Source: Berkiella sp964594635 (lineage in GTDB: Bacteria > Pseudomonadota > Gammaproteobacteria > Berkiellales > Berkiellaceae). From it: a stretch of 64,000 nt of DNA. The position numbers and the translations under genes were made by a program. The notes under the pieces are model-generated. The model was not told the DNA's origin, searched no databases, and was given only the letters and a program-made list of their open reading frames with translations. The stretch's first letter is position 1, and every line of letters begins with the position of its first letter. The stretch lies in assembly GCA_964594635.1 (NCBI GenBank), contig CAZQMV010000001.1, positions 394,983 to 458,982 on the forward strand. The letters are read 5' to 3'. Positions 26,601-34,878 of this stretch are shown here, in pieces.

Positions 26601-27056
26601 TAAAAGAGCCTCAGCTTTTAAGCCTCCCCCTTGTAACAGCGCTTGGCCAATATCGCCATCTTTAGCGCCCGATAAGGCAATCAGCCCATTTGCTCGTTCT
26701 CTGATCCATGCTTTTTTCGTTAAAGGAACCGCTAAACGCTCACCTTCTTGATAAGCAATGCTGATAAGGCGGGTAAGATTCCAATAACCTTCCATATTTT
26801 GACAAAGCAAATTAAGCTTGAAATATTCATTTTTATTTTCTTCATTTTCAACCCAAATTTCAGCGCCAACAATAGGTTTTACACCCTGCGCGATACAGGC
26901 TTTATAGAATTTAACCATGCCAAATAAATTGGTTAGATCGGTTATCGCAACGGCTTTCATACCACAAGCTTTCGCTTGCGCACATAATTCGGGTATCTGT
27001 ACGATACTATCTATAATTGAATATTCAGAATGTAAGCTAAGATGTACAAAAGACAT
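23607..27056 (-). CDS. dnaE: DNA polymerase III alpha subunit
   Basis: DnaE is the replicative polymerase. The 1149-aa protein has the PHP domain at the N-terminus (FVHLSLHSEYSIIDSI), the palm with the catalytic acidic residues in LPDFDIDFCMDNRD (about 398-411), helix-hairpin-helix, OB-fold and tau-binding C-terminal regions. It follows rnhB after 2 nt, as in E. coli. In many gammaproteobacteria accA comes next; here it does not. Confidence 0.98.
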   Translation of the reverse strand: MSFVHLSLHSEYSIIDSIVQIPELCAQAKACGMKAVAITDLTNLFGMVKFYKACIAQGVKPIVGAEIWVENEENKNEYFKLNLLCQNMEGYWNLTRLISIAYQEGERLAVPLTKKAWIRERANGLIALSGAKDGDIGQALLQGGGLKAEALLTEWLSIFPNRFYLEIQRTQREDELNYEKAVLALAHKKGCPIVATNDVIMLQADDFEAHKARVCIQEGTTLEQSAASKRYSRSQYFKSPDEMAKLFRDLPQAIENTVHIARRCSLALTLDKTVLPSFPVPSEMTEESYLEKASLDGLYQRLAHIIEQKKLAPEKQAEFTQSYVDRLHLELKVINSMGFPGYFLIVADFIQWAKTNHIPVGPGRGSGAGSIVAYALSITDLDPIEYELLFERFLNPERVSLPDFDIDFCMDNRDRVIEYVTNRYGRSNVSQIATFGTMAAKAVIRDVGRVLGHPYGFVDKIAKLIPFEIGMTLDKALEQEQSLQKRYDEEEEVKTLIDLARRLEGITRNVGKHAGGVVIAPSALTDFAPLYSDRNTNQVVIQFDKDDVETIGLIKFDFLGLRTLTIIDWAVKNVNAILEAKAEPSIDIQSIKLDDQKTFELLKRCATTAVFQLESRGMKELIKRLQPDQFEEIIALVALFRPGPLQSGMVDDFINRKHKRSKVEYLHPAIEPILKPTYGVILYQEQVMQIAQTLAGYTLGGADLLRRAMGKKKPEEMAKQRTIFTEGSVQNGVDEKIATTIFDLMEKFAGYGFNKSHSAAYALVSYQTAWLKAHYPSAFMAAVLSADMSHTDKIVTLIEECKHCHIKVLPPNVNTSAYVFTVNTQDEIVYGLGAIKGVGEAAIFHIIEIRALGPFKNIFEFCERVDNKKVNKRVVEALIKSGAFDCFEQERALMKALVDSAMASADQQSKNSLLGQNDLFQFVQERNDALPQIKPWTPEEKLQGESDSLGMYFSGHPLLLVKEELEKIGVVKLGKVTLNKKEQKSLIAGIVLSIKTMQTKNGERMAIIGFDDGEERVEVAIFPQVYQSCRDLIVKDQLLIVEGLITLDPGSGSRKIRAQTLYGLATAREMFAKAIIIQFANQVTESCVKMLKDCFALYERGNCPIYIEYRNQDAIVKLKLGQQWNVKPSQEIIAHINTILESQAAIITY

Positions 27057-27058
27057 TG

Positions 27059-27631
27059 CTACACCGCCTCTAACAGCAGCGCCTTAACAGGTGCAAAGCT
27101 TTTACGATGCAATGGCGTTACTCCATATTTTTGCAGAGCGGCTAAATGACTCGCCGTTGGATAGCCCTTATGTTGACTAAAACCATAACCAGGATAAGGT
27201 TTGTCGAAGTATTGCATGATTTTATCACGAGCAACTTTCGCGATAATGGAGGCAGCGCTGATTTCTTCAATCAAATCATCTCCGCCAATAATGGCTTCAC
27301 TCTTAACAAGCAAGTTTGGACAGCGATTACCATCAATTAGCGCACGATCCGGTAATAATGTTAAATTTTCTACCGCCCGTTTCATTGCCAATAAAGAAGC
27401 ATTCAGTATATTTAAACTGTCGATTTCAGGCACACTGGCAAAGCCAAATGCCCAACACTTCGCTTGTTGTTTTATCAATAAAGACAATTGCTCGCGCTTT
27501 TTTTCAGACAATTTTTTGGAATCACGCAATCCTTCAATTGGCTTGCGTCTATCAAGAATAACGGCAGCAGCCAATACGGGACCAGCAAGGGGTCCTCTAC
27601 CTACCTCATCAACACCACAGATGATTGCCAT
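27059..27631 (-). CDS. rnhB: Ribonuclease HII
   Basis: RNase HII removes ribonucleotides from DNA. The 190-aa enzyme starts AIICGVDEVGRGPLAGPV, holding the first Asp-Glu of the active site, and has LIDGNRCP and ASIIAKVARDKIM with the remaining acidic and positioning residues. It overlaps lpxB by 1 nt. Confidence 0.97.
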   Translation of the reverse strand: MAIICGVDEVGRGPLAGPVLAAAVILDRRKPIEGLRDSKKLSEKKREQLSLLIKQQAKCWAFGFASVPEIDSLNILNASLLAMKRAVENLTLLPDRALIDGNRCPNLLVKSEAIIGGDDLIEEISAASIIAKVARDKIMQYFDKPYPGYGFSQHKGYPTASHLAALQKYGVTPLHRKSFAPVKALLLEAV

Positions 27632-28782
27632 CAGTTTTCCTTGATTACGTCTTTAATCGCACTAGCAGCAGTTTGTCCCGCATTTTTTCTAAGTGAACCG
27701 TGAAGTTCATGAAAAATTTTACTATCCTGTAAAGATAAATCCGGAGAATGTAAATAAGCTAATATGGCTTCTCCCATTGCCTGAGGATCGACGGCCGATT
27801 GTATAAACTCTTTCATCAGTAATTTACCGGCCAACAAATTTGGCAAAGCAATATAGGGTATATGAATAATTCTTTTTGCCACAGCAAAACCTAATGCTGA
27901 CATTTTATAAGCAACAATGGTTGGACGTTTCACTAACATTGCTTCGAGTGACGCTGTGCCAGAGACTGTTAAAATCACATCTGCCGCTGCCATCACTGTT
28001 CGGGCATTGCCCATGAAGCAGTTTACTTCAACATCATTATAGAGCGCTAAATAGTCTTTAAATTGCTTATCTGTTCTCTCATTCGCACTAGGAGAGATAA
28101 ATTCAATATTTGGATCTTGTGCTTTTAACCAACGAGCAGTCTCAATAAAATCTGTTGCTAAATATTTTAATTCTTGCGCTCGACTGCCTGGCAAAAGGGC
28201 AACGATTTTTTTATCAAGCGATAAACCAAGTGATTTTCTAGCTTCTACTTGTGATGAATCAAGTGGTATAGCATCGGCTAGCGGATGCCCTACACATGTT
28301 ATTGGAATATTATGCTCGTGATAGATTTTGCTCTCAAAGGGAAATAAGCACAGCATTCGATGAACGGCTTTTTTTATTTTGTGGATACGCCCCGAACGCC
28401 AAGCCCATACTGTCGGGCTAACATAATGAACGGTGCGAACACCATGGCTTTTTAAACTTTGCTCTAACGACAAATTAAAATCAGGCGCATCAATCCCAAT
28501 AAAAACGGTTGGTTTATTTTGAATAAAGTAGTTTTTGAGAAAACGTCTGATTTTAAGGAGTTCAGGGAGTCGTTTCAGGGGTTCGATAAACCCCATCACC
28601 GATAATCTTTCCATTGGAAAAAGGCTGTTCATTCCAGCCTTAATCATCCGATTTCCGCCAATACCCACAAAAGAGGCTTCTGGATAAAGCTGCTTGAGCG
28701 CTTCGATCAAATCTGCTCCTAGTATATCGCCGGATTCTTCTCCCGCGACCAATCCAAAAACAAATTTGCCCTTAACGTCCAT
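27631..28782 (-). CDS. lpxB: Lipid A disaccharide synthase
   Basis: LpxB joins lipid X and UDP-2,3-diacylglucosamine. The 383-aa GT19-family protein opens with LVAGEESGDILGADL and carries VGIGGNRM, FIGIDAPDFNLSLE, YVSPTVWAW and the sugar-nucleotide site LPGSRAQELKYL. It overlaps lpxA by one base in the lpxD-fabZ-lpxA-lpxB run. Confidence 0.97.
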   Translation of the reverse strand: MDVKGKFVFGLVAGEESGDILGADLIEALKQLYPEASFVGIGGNRMIKAGMNSLFPMERLSVMGFIEPLKRLPELLKIRRFLKNYFIQNKPTVFIGIDAPDFNLSLEQSLKSHGVRTVHYVSPTVWAWRSGRIHKIKKAVHRMLCLFPFESKIYHEHNIPITCVGHPLADAIPLDSSQVEARKSLGLSLDKKIVALLPGSRAQELKYLATDFIETARWLKAQDPNIEFISPSANERTDKQFKDYLALYNDVEVNCFMGNARTVMAAADVILTVSGTASLEAMLVKRPTIVAYKMSALGFAVAKRIIHIPYIALPNLLAGKLLMKEFIQSAVDPQAMGEAILAYLHSPDLSLQDSKIFHELHGSLRKNAGQTAASAIKDVIKEN

Positions 28783-29552
28783 TACCGTGCGATGCCGCGT
28801 TTCGATTTCTTTATAAAATCAATTAACACTTGAATATGCTGACACTCTGGGATCATTGCTTCAATTTTATGCACAGCATCTTCCAGGGTTAAACCTTGGC
28901 GATACAAAATTTTATAAGCGCGTTTTAATACCGTAATATCATCGGCAGTGAAACCGCGTCTTTTTAAACCTTCTACATTTAGACCATAAGTTTCAGCAGG
29001 GTGTCCCGAAACCGTAATAAATGGCAACACGTCCTTTATAATGATGCTACCACCCGCGCAAAATGCGTGACTGCCGATATTGCAAAACTGATGCACACCG
29101 ACAAATCCACCGAGGTTAGCATGATCATCAACGGTGACATGCCCAGCTAAGGAAGCATTATTAGAGAATGTCGTGTTATTTGAAACATGACAATCATGCG
29201 CAATGTGCACATAGGCCATAAACAAATTGTCATTACCAATTTTAGTCAAACCACCGCCGGTTACCGTGCCACGAGAAATGGTCGTACATTCGCGAAACGC
29301 ATTATTATCGCCAATTTCAAGCCGTGTTGGTTCACCCGCAAATTTTTTATCTTGCGGATCCTCTCCAATAGAGGAAAACTGATAGATTTTATTGTTGCGG
29401 CCAATCTTGGTTGGGCCTTTAATAACGGTATGTGGGCCTATCCAAGAACCTTCTCCAATTTCCACATCGGCTCCGATGATGGAAAAAGGAGAAATTTCTA
29501 CATTTGCAGCAATTTTTGCACTCTTATCGATAATTGCTTTATCAGAAATCAC
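28782..29552 (-). CDS. lpxA: UDP-N-acetylglucosamine acyltransferase
   Basis: LpxA adds the first acyl chain in lipid A synthesis. The 256-aa left-handed beta-helix protein shows hexapeptide repeats from residue 7 on and the catalytic His in YVHIAHDCHV; the substrate loop SGHPAETYGLNVEGLKRRGF is conserved. It overlaps fabZ by 4 nt. Confidence 0.97.
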   Translation of the reverse strand: MISDKAIIDKSAKIAANVEISPFSIIGADVEIGEGSWIGPHTVIKGPTKIGRNNKIYQFSSIGEDPQDKKFAGEPTRLEIGDNNAFRECTTISRGTVTGGGLTKIGNDNLFMAYVHIAHDCHVSNNTTFSNNASLAGHVTVDDHANLGGFVGVHQFCNIGSHAFCAGGSIIIKDVLPFITVSGHPAETYGLNVEGLKRRGFTADDITVLKRAYKILYRQGLTLEDAVHKIEAMIPECQHIQVLIDFIKKSKRGIAR

Positions 29553-30007
29553 TGGCTCACTTTCCTCATTGCGCTTAAAATATCAACCGAGCAAACAAGT
29601 TTTCCATCAACTTTTGCTTCACCGTGGATCTTCCAAAAATTCCCTTTATTTCCGACAATCTGCACATCTAGCATTAATTGATCGCCGGGAATTACCATTT
29701 GCTTAAATTTTGCGTTATCTACTGCCGCCAGAAAAAACAAATGTTCTCTTGGGCTACTTTTTGTCTTCAAATAAGCCAAAATTGCGCCAGCTTGAGCCAG
29801 CGATTCTGTAATGAGAACACCAGGCATAACAGGGTTATCTGGAAAATGTCCCATAAAACAAGGCTCATTTGCTGTCACATTTTTGACACCAAGCAGTGAT
29901 TCTTCCGTGTATTCAAGCACTCTATCGATCATTAAAAAAGGATAACGATGCGGCAGCATTTTTATAATTTCATGTACACTCAGTAATTGACTACTGTCCA
30001 CTGACAC
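29549..30007 (-). CDS. fabZ: 3-hydroxyacyl-ACP dehydratase FabZ
   Basis: FabZ dehydrates beta-hydroxyacyl-ACP in fatty acid elongation. The 152-aa hotdog protein has IIKMLPHRYPFLMIDRV near residue 12 and the active-site helix GHFPDNPVMPGVLITESLAQ, with His and Glu catalytic residues. It sits between lpxD and lpxA. Confidence 0.97.
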   Translation of the reverse strand: MSVDSSQLLSVHEIIKMLPHRYPFLMIDRVLEYTEESLLGVKNVTANEPCFMGHFPDNPVMPGVLITESLAQAGAILAYLKTKSSPREHLFFLAAVDNAKFKQMVIPGDQLMLDVQIVGNKGNFWKIHGEAKVDGKLVCSVDILSAMRKVSQ

Positions 30008-31075
30008 CTAGATTTCCTCCTTTTCTTTTAATTTTTTTTCGATTTCCTTTACGCGACCTGCAAGTTGTTCAAGTCGGTGAAATCGGAAGAGGTTCTTTTT
30101 CCATTGCGTAATATCCATGGCAGTAATCGCTGAACCATAACCACCTGGCTTAGTAATTGAATGAGCAACATTGGTACAACCAACAATTTGCACATAATCT
30201 GCAATATCGATATGACCATTAAACCGAGTGCCGCCACCCACTAAACAATGTTTGCCTATGGTTGTACTGCCAGCAATACCAACACAAGCTGCAATGGCAG
30301 TGCCATCACCAATTTTAACGTTATGACCAATTTGAATAAGATTATCTAAAATGACATCGTTGCCAATTTCAGTGTCTTCAATAGCACCTCTATCGATGGT
30401 GGTATTCGCACCAATTTCAACACGATCACCAATTTTAACGCCGCCTACTTGAGGCACTCTTACCCACTCGAACCTATTTTTGGTAAAGCCAAAACCATCA
30501 GCGCCGATGATTACACCGGAATGAATCGTACATCTTTTACCAATATAACAAGCTTGATAGATAGTAACGCGGGGGTATAAAACGGTGTTATCTTCGATAA
30601 TACAATCATCACCAATTGAACAGCCTGCTTGCAAAATCACATGAGCGCCAATTTTGACGCGATCACCAATAACGCAAAAAGGACCAATATGTGCACTGGG
30701 GTGAATGTCTGTCTCTTGACCAATAATCACACTCTCATGCACACAAGACTTCACGGTCTTATTCGCATAGAGAGCTTCAACGACTTTTGCAAATACAAGC
30801 TTTGGATCTTGGCAGATCAATGCATTTGTATGGCATGTCTGACTATCCGCTTCCGTTAAAATAACTGCAGTTGCTTTGGTTTCGTTAAGCTGGGAACGAT
30901 ATTTTGCATCGGCGATAAAGGTTATTTCACCTTCAACCGCACAAGAAATAGTACCGACACCTTTGATTTGTGCAAAGGGATCGCCTTTGCACGTCGAACC
31001 AGTCAGTTCAGCCAGCGCGCCCAATGTCATGACATTGGGACGCTTCTCTTTCGCTCTATGTTCAATCCGATCCAT
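30008..31075 (-). CDS. lpxD: UDP-3-O-acylglucosamine N-acyltransferase
   Basis: LpxD adds the N-linked acyl chain to UDP-3-O-acyl-GlcN. The open frame reaches 31162 but that part overlaps the upstream skp gene; ATG 31075, 4 nt after the skp stop, gives 355 aa, near the family length. The N-terminal LpxD domain (GALAELTGSTCKGDP) precedes hexapeptide repeats; LIQIGHNVKIGDGTAIAACVGIAGS contains the catalytic His region. A C-terminal helix ends in a Lys/Glu-rich tail. Confidence 0.95.
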   Translation of the reverse strand: MDRIEHRAKEKRPNVMTLGALAELTGSTCKGDPFAQIKGVGTISCAVEGEITFIADAKYRSQLNETKATAVILTEADSQTCHTNALICQDPKLVFAKVVEALYANKTVKSCVHESVIIGQETDIHPSAHIGPFCVIGDRVKIGAHVILQAGCSIGDDCIIEDNTVLYPRVTIYQACYIGKRCTIHSGVIIGADGFGFTKNRFEWVRVPQVGGVKIGDRVEIGANTTIDRGAIEDTEIGNDVILDNLIQIGHNVKIGDGTAIAACVGIAGSTTIGKHCLVGGGTRFNGHIDIADYVQIVGCTNVAHSITKPGGYGSAITAMDITQWKKNLFRFHRLEQLAGRVKEIEKKLKEKEEI

Positions 31076-31079
31076 GATA

Positions 31080-31589
31080 TTACGCTGCAGGAGTGGTAGC
31101 TTTAATGACTTTATCCGTAATGTCCATTTCCTTAGTTGCATAAGGAGCGGCTTCACGAACAAAGATTAAGTCGTATTTATCTTTCTTAGCAATTTCATCA
31201 ATCGCAGCAGTCACTTTATCAATGACTTTCTTCATTTCTTCTTGTTGACGCATTGCTGCATCTTCGCGATATTCATTTTGCAGGTGTTGCAAATCACGTT
31301 GACCAGTCCGTACTTCATTTTCAAGTTTAGATCTTTCAGCTTCGCTCATCACGGCGCTGTTTCTTTGTAATTTTTCAGCTTTCTCTTTCAAAGACTTTTC
31401 TTGCGCCATGATTTTGTCTTCACGGGCTTTGAATTCTTTTTTGAGTTTTTCCATTGCAGCTTTCGCTTGCGGAGAGTTAGTTACCACAGTTCTCATGTCG
31501 ATAACACCAATTTTCGCTTCGCCCGCGATCGCAGGGGCGGCTAAACAAGCTAAACCCAATGCCATTAAAATGTGAGTTAATTTCTTCAC
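31080..31589 (-). CDS. skp: Periplasmic chaperone Skp/OmpH
   Basis: Skp carries unfolded outer-membrane proteins through the periplasm. AGGAG followed 7 nt later by GTG 31589 sets the start, though the frame is open to 31607. The 169-aa product has a signal peptide ending APAIAG, then AKIGVIDMRTVV, a long coiled-coil arm (residues about 45-125) and the closing KYDLIFVREAAPYA. It lies directly after bamA, as in other gammaproteobacteria. Confidence 0.94.
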   Translation of the reverse strand: MKKLTHILMALGLACLAAPAIAGEAKIGVIDMRTVVTNSPQAKAAMEKLKKEFKAREDKIMAQEKSLKEKAEKLQRNSAVMSEAERSKLENEVRTGQRDLQHLQNEYREDAAMRQQEEMKKVIDKVTAAIDEIAKKDKYDLIFVREAAPYATKEMDITDKVIKATTPAA

Positions 31590-31606
31590 AGTGATGCTCC
31601 TTAGCA

Positions 31607-33928
31607 TTAAAAGACGGTTCCAAAAGTAAACGCAAAGTTCTGTATTTTATCACCTTCATGCTCATTGAGTGGTGTAGCTAAACTGAACACTAACGGCGCA
31701 ATCGGTGACATCCACGTCAGAGATAAACCAGTTGAATAACGCAATCCCGCTGGATTACGTGATTCATTAGGATTATCAGTACCTTGCCTGTTTTCTAAAT
31801 CGTATACTTGTCCGCCATCAAGAAACCAGGCTAATCGAATAGATTTAGTATCGGGACTAAAAAAGTTCGGAACAATCAATGCTGCTGTTGCCGTGACTAA
31901 GAAGTTCCCACCAAATGGGTTACCTAACGAATCGGTTGGGCCTAAGCTGCTTTCTTCAAAGCCTCGTACCGTTCTTGAGCCACCCGCAAAATAGTTTTTA
32001 TAAAATGGCAAACCAATCGTTTTACCATAACCGTTACCATACCCTAGCGTACCAGTCGTCATCGCAATAAACCCATGTGACAGACTTTGGTAATTCTGGG
32101 CACTATAACTTAACCGGTAGTATTCTAAATGCGATCCGGGAACAGAGAAAGTAGCACCAGCAGATTGTTGCAAGCCATTTTCAGGAAAGACCATCCGATC
32201 GAATGTGTTATGTATCCAACCAAACGCAACGGTGACTTCCTGACTCTTACTACCATTTTCAGCTACGAAATCTAGAATCTGAGTCGGCACTTGTGATTGA
32301 CCAATCGTTAAGTTGGTTGATTGGAAACCATAACCAAACGTCAGTCGATCATGTGGAGAGATTGGCATACCGTAGCTCATGTTTGCGCCAAAAGCATCGG
32401 TCGTATAATTGGTAATACTGGTTGATTTACCTAAGTCGGTTTCACTGTAGAAAACGTTAAAACCACGGCTGATCCCTTCTAATGTATAGTAAGGGTTGTT
32501 ATACGCTAAGTTATACGTGGTATAGGCTTTACTGCGGTTAAAATTAAAATCAACGCTCTTACCTGAACCCAAGAAGTTCCGGTTACTAATATTGGCATTA
32601 AACAATAGACCATCGACATCAGAGTAACCAACACCCCCACCCAATTGCCCTGAAGAGGCTTCTTCAACGGTGAAGACAATGTCTACTTCATCGGTGGTAC
32701 CAGAAACAGGTCGCGTTTCCACATTCACACTGGTGAAGTAGCCGGTTCTATTCAAGCGTGCTTTTGAGTCTTCGATGAATTTCGTATTAACGGGCGCGCT
32801 TTCCATCTGAATGATTTCACGACGCACAACTTCATCTTTTGTTTTTGTGTTGCCTTCAAACATGACCTTACGAACATATATTTTGTTGCCAGGCTCAATG
32901 TAGAACGTCAACTTAACGGTTCTTTCTTCTTCGTTAATATCTGGAACCGGATTAATTTTTGCAAAGGCATAACCTTCTTGACCTAAGCGATCGGTTAGTT
33001 TCTTTACCGTTGTCGCAATTTGGGCACGAGAGAATACTTCACCTTCATTTAATACAACTAAAGGCATTAATTCCGATTCTGGCAATATTGTATTACCGGC
33101 GAGTTGGAAGCCAGACAAATTAAACTGATAGCCTTCTTCGATATTGACGTTAATGTAAATATCTTGCTTATCAGGCGTAATCGCGACTTGTGTTGAGATA
33201 ATACGAAAATTGAGATAACCACGATCAAGATAAAAAGTACGCAGCGCTTCTAAATCAGCACTTAACTTTTGCTTATCGTACTGATCAGACTGTGATACCC
33301 AGCTCATATAGCCGGTTGGCGCTAGCGTGAAAGACTTAAGCAACTCACTGGTACTAAAAGCATGATTTCCTAGCAGGTTTATTGCCTTGATACGAGCTGC
33401 TTGCCCTTCCTCAATGGCAATCGTGATACTCACACGATTGTGAGGTTGATTTTCAACCGTCGTATCGACTTTAACCGCGTATTTACCATGGCTAAAGTAC
33501 AATCGTTCAAGCTCGTTTCGAACTTGTTCTAGCATCGAACGATCAAAGACATAGCCTTCACTTAAGCCTGCCGTTTTCAATGTGCTTAATAAATTTTCTT
33601 CGGTAATTTCTTTATTACCAGAAACGCTAATTTTGCCAATTGTTGGCCTTTCAACGACTTGAACCACGAGGACATTGCCCTCTTGCTTTAATTCAATATC
33701 TTGAAAGAAGCCTGTTTCAAAAAGCGCCCTTAGGATCTCAGCGGTTTTCTCCGGAGCAAGCGACTCACCGACGTTGACGGGCAAATAGTTATAGACCGTT
33801 CCTTCGGTAATTCTTTGTAATCCTTCTATGCGAATATCTCTCACAATAAATTGTTCAAAACCTTGAACAGATACCGCATAATTTGTAAGCAAACCAGCTG
33901 CCAGTGCAGTCAACCAACGACTTTTCAT
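31607..33928 (-). CDS. bamA: Outer membrane protein assembly factor BamA
   Basis: BamA is the central pore of the BAM complex. From Met at 33928 the 773-aa protein has a signal peptide (KSRWLTALAAGLLTNYAVSVQG), five POTRA domains (about 25-430, first FIVRDIRIEGLQRI) and the 16-strand barrel with GGSRTVRGFEESSLGP and the C-terminal beta-signal ending in Phe (FAFTFGTVF). The upstream in-frame codons to 33982 lack signal-peptide character. Confidence 0.96.
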   Translation of the reverse strand: MKSRWLTALAAGLLTNYAVSVQGFEQFIVRDIRIEGLQRITEGTVYNYLPVNVGESLAPEKTAEILRALFETGFFQDIELKQEGNVLVVQVVERPTIGKISVSGNKEITEENLLSTLKTAGLSEGYVFDRSMLEQVRNELERLYFSHGKYAVKVDTTVENQPHNRVSITIAIEEGQAARIKAINLLGNHAFSTSELLKSFTLAPTGYMSWVSQSDQYDKQKLSADLEALRTFYLDRGYLNFRIISTQVAITPDKQDIYINVNIEEGYQFNLSGFQLAGNTILPESELMPLVVLNEGEVFSRAQIATTVKKLTDRLGQEGYAFAKINPVPDINEEERTVKLTFYIEPGNKIYVRKVMFEGNTKTKDEVVRREIIQMESAPVNTKFIEDSKARLNRTGYFTSVNVETRPVSGTTDEVDIVFTVEEASSGQLGGGVGYSDVDGLLFNANISNRNFLGSGKSVDFNFNRSKAYTTYNLAYNNPYYTLEGISRGFNVFYSETDLGKSTSITNYTTDAFGANMSYGMPISPHDRLTFGYGFQSTNLTIGQSQVPTQILDFVAENGSKSQEVTVAFGWIHNTFDRMVFPENGLQQSAGATFSVPGSHLEYYRLSYSAQNYQSLSHGFIAMTTGTLGYGNGYGKTIGLPFYKNYFAGGSRTVRGFEESSLGPTDSLGNPFGGNFLVTATAALIVPNFFSPDTKSIRLAWFLDGGQVYDLENRQGTDNPNESRNPAGLRYSTGLSLTWMSPIAPLVFSLATPLNEHEGDKIQNFAFTFGTVF

Positions 33929-34066
33929 ATTTTTTTTATTTCTCGCATGCAACTCGCGCATGTTAAACAGTAGAGGCGCCATACTAACACAGCGGGAAAT
34001 AAATTGAAGTCACTCGCTAAGAAACTATTATTGAAAATAAGGAATGGAAGTAGAAAGACTTAGAAC

Positions 34067-34098
34067 GCAGGATCAGCTCGCTTGACGGCTGATCCTGC
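34067..34098 (-). terminator. Hairpin after the RRM gene
   Basis: GCAGGATCAGC and GCTGATCCTGC form a perfect 11-bp stem with a 10-nt loop just past the stop codon of the RRM gene. Downstream U's are interrupted (TCTAAGTCTTTC), so it is a plausible but not strong intrinsic terminator ahead of bamA. Confidence 0.5.
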
Positions 34099-34107
34099 CA
34101 ATTCATT

Positions 34108-34437
34108 TTACCAACGTGATTCGCCGCGTCTACCAGCGCCGCTATCTCTGCCACCGTCTCTACCGCCATCTCTGCCACCGGTGCCGGTTGCTTTGCGTTC
34201 GAGAGCAAATTTAACAACGACTTTACGACCTGATAATTCTTGACCATCAAGCTTGAGGGCAGCTTCAGCACTGCTTGCATCATTGAAAGTGATAAAAGCA
34301 AAACCGCGTGGACGGCCTGTAACGCGATCCGTAGGGAATGCTAAATCAGTGATTTCACCATATTCAGCAAACGCTGTACGAAGTGAAGATTGATCAAGAG
34401 AGTAACTCAGGTTACCAACATAAATTTTGTTTTGCAT
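34108..34437 (-). CDS. RNA-binding protein, single RRM with Gly-Arg tail
   Basis: From ATG 34437 the 109-aa protein is one RRM domain: RNP2 is KIYVGNLSYS (residues 4-13), RNP1 is RGFAFITF (about 44-51). A C-terminal low-complexity tail repeats GGRDGGRD. This is the layout of cyanobacterial and plant glycine-rich cold-inducible RNA-binding proteins, and similar short RRM proteins occur in many proteobacteria. It probably binds mRNA under cold or stress. It interrupts the usual rseP-bamA adjacency and has its own hairpin behind it. Confidence 0.9.
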   Translation of the reverse strand: MQNKIYVGNLSYSLDQSSLRTAFAEYGEITDLAFPTDRVTGRPRGFAFITFNDASSAEAALKLDGQELSGRKVVVKFALERKATGTGGRDGGRDGGRDSGAGRRGESRW

Positions 34438-34567
34438 AAAAAATTTCCAAAGATACAAAAAGTTATAACAATGCTAATAAGACGATTGGACCTCAAGCCG
34501 CCATTTAGCCAAGCTATTATACCTCACTTAATCTGACTTAGTAACAGCAATAAAGTAAACGACGAAC

Positions 34568-34849
34568 GTAGGGGCCGACCTCTGTGTCTGAGCATCCCCA
34601 CGAAATTATAAAATAAATAGAGTAAAATCAGATGATTATAATTCAAAAAGCATGATTGGTGCGTAGCAACCAAAGATCTCTCCTTGTAAAGGAGAGAGGC
34701 GCGTAGCGCAAGAGAGATTTTATCTTGAGAAAATCCATCTGTGCGTGCAAAGCACGCCTCTTCCCTTTACAAGGGAAGAGCAATTTGTCGCTATGCGATA
34801 TTTCTTTCAATATTCGTGGGGATCTCTCAGCCTCGATGCCGTCCCCTAC
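34568..34849. repeat. Nested palindromic repeat element, GTAGGGG termini
   Basis: The outer ends GTAGGGGCCGAC (34568-34579) and GCCGTCCCCTAC (34838-34849) match those of 5816-5905. Inside them ATCCCCACGAA (34594-34604) pairs with TTCGTGGGGAT (34813-34823). Inside that are two half-units related to 1783-1930, at 34678-34721 and 34731-34780, each with its own hairpin around TTGTAAAGG/CTTTACAA. The arrangement looks like one repeat inserted within another. It fills the gap between rseP and the RRM gene; no gene is seen in it. Confidence 0.8.
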
Positions 34850-34878
34850 ATACATGACTGCAACGAAATTAAAGAATA

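Noticed and set aside
27201..27644. 147-aa plus-strand frame opposite rnhB
   Set aside because: Fully antisense to a clear housekeeping gene, with no ribosome site.
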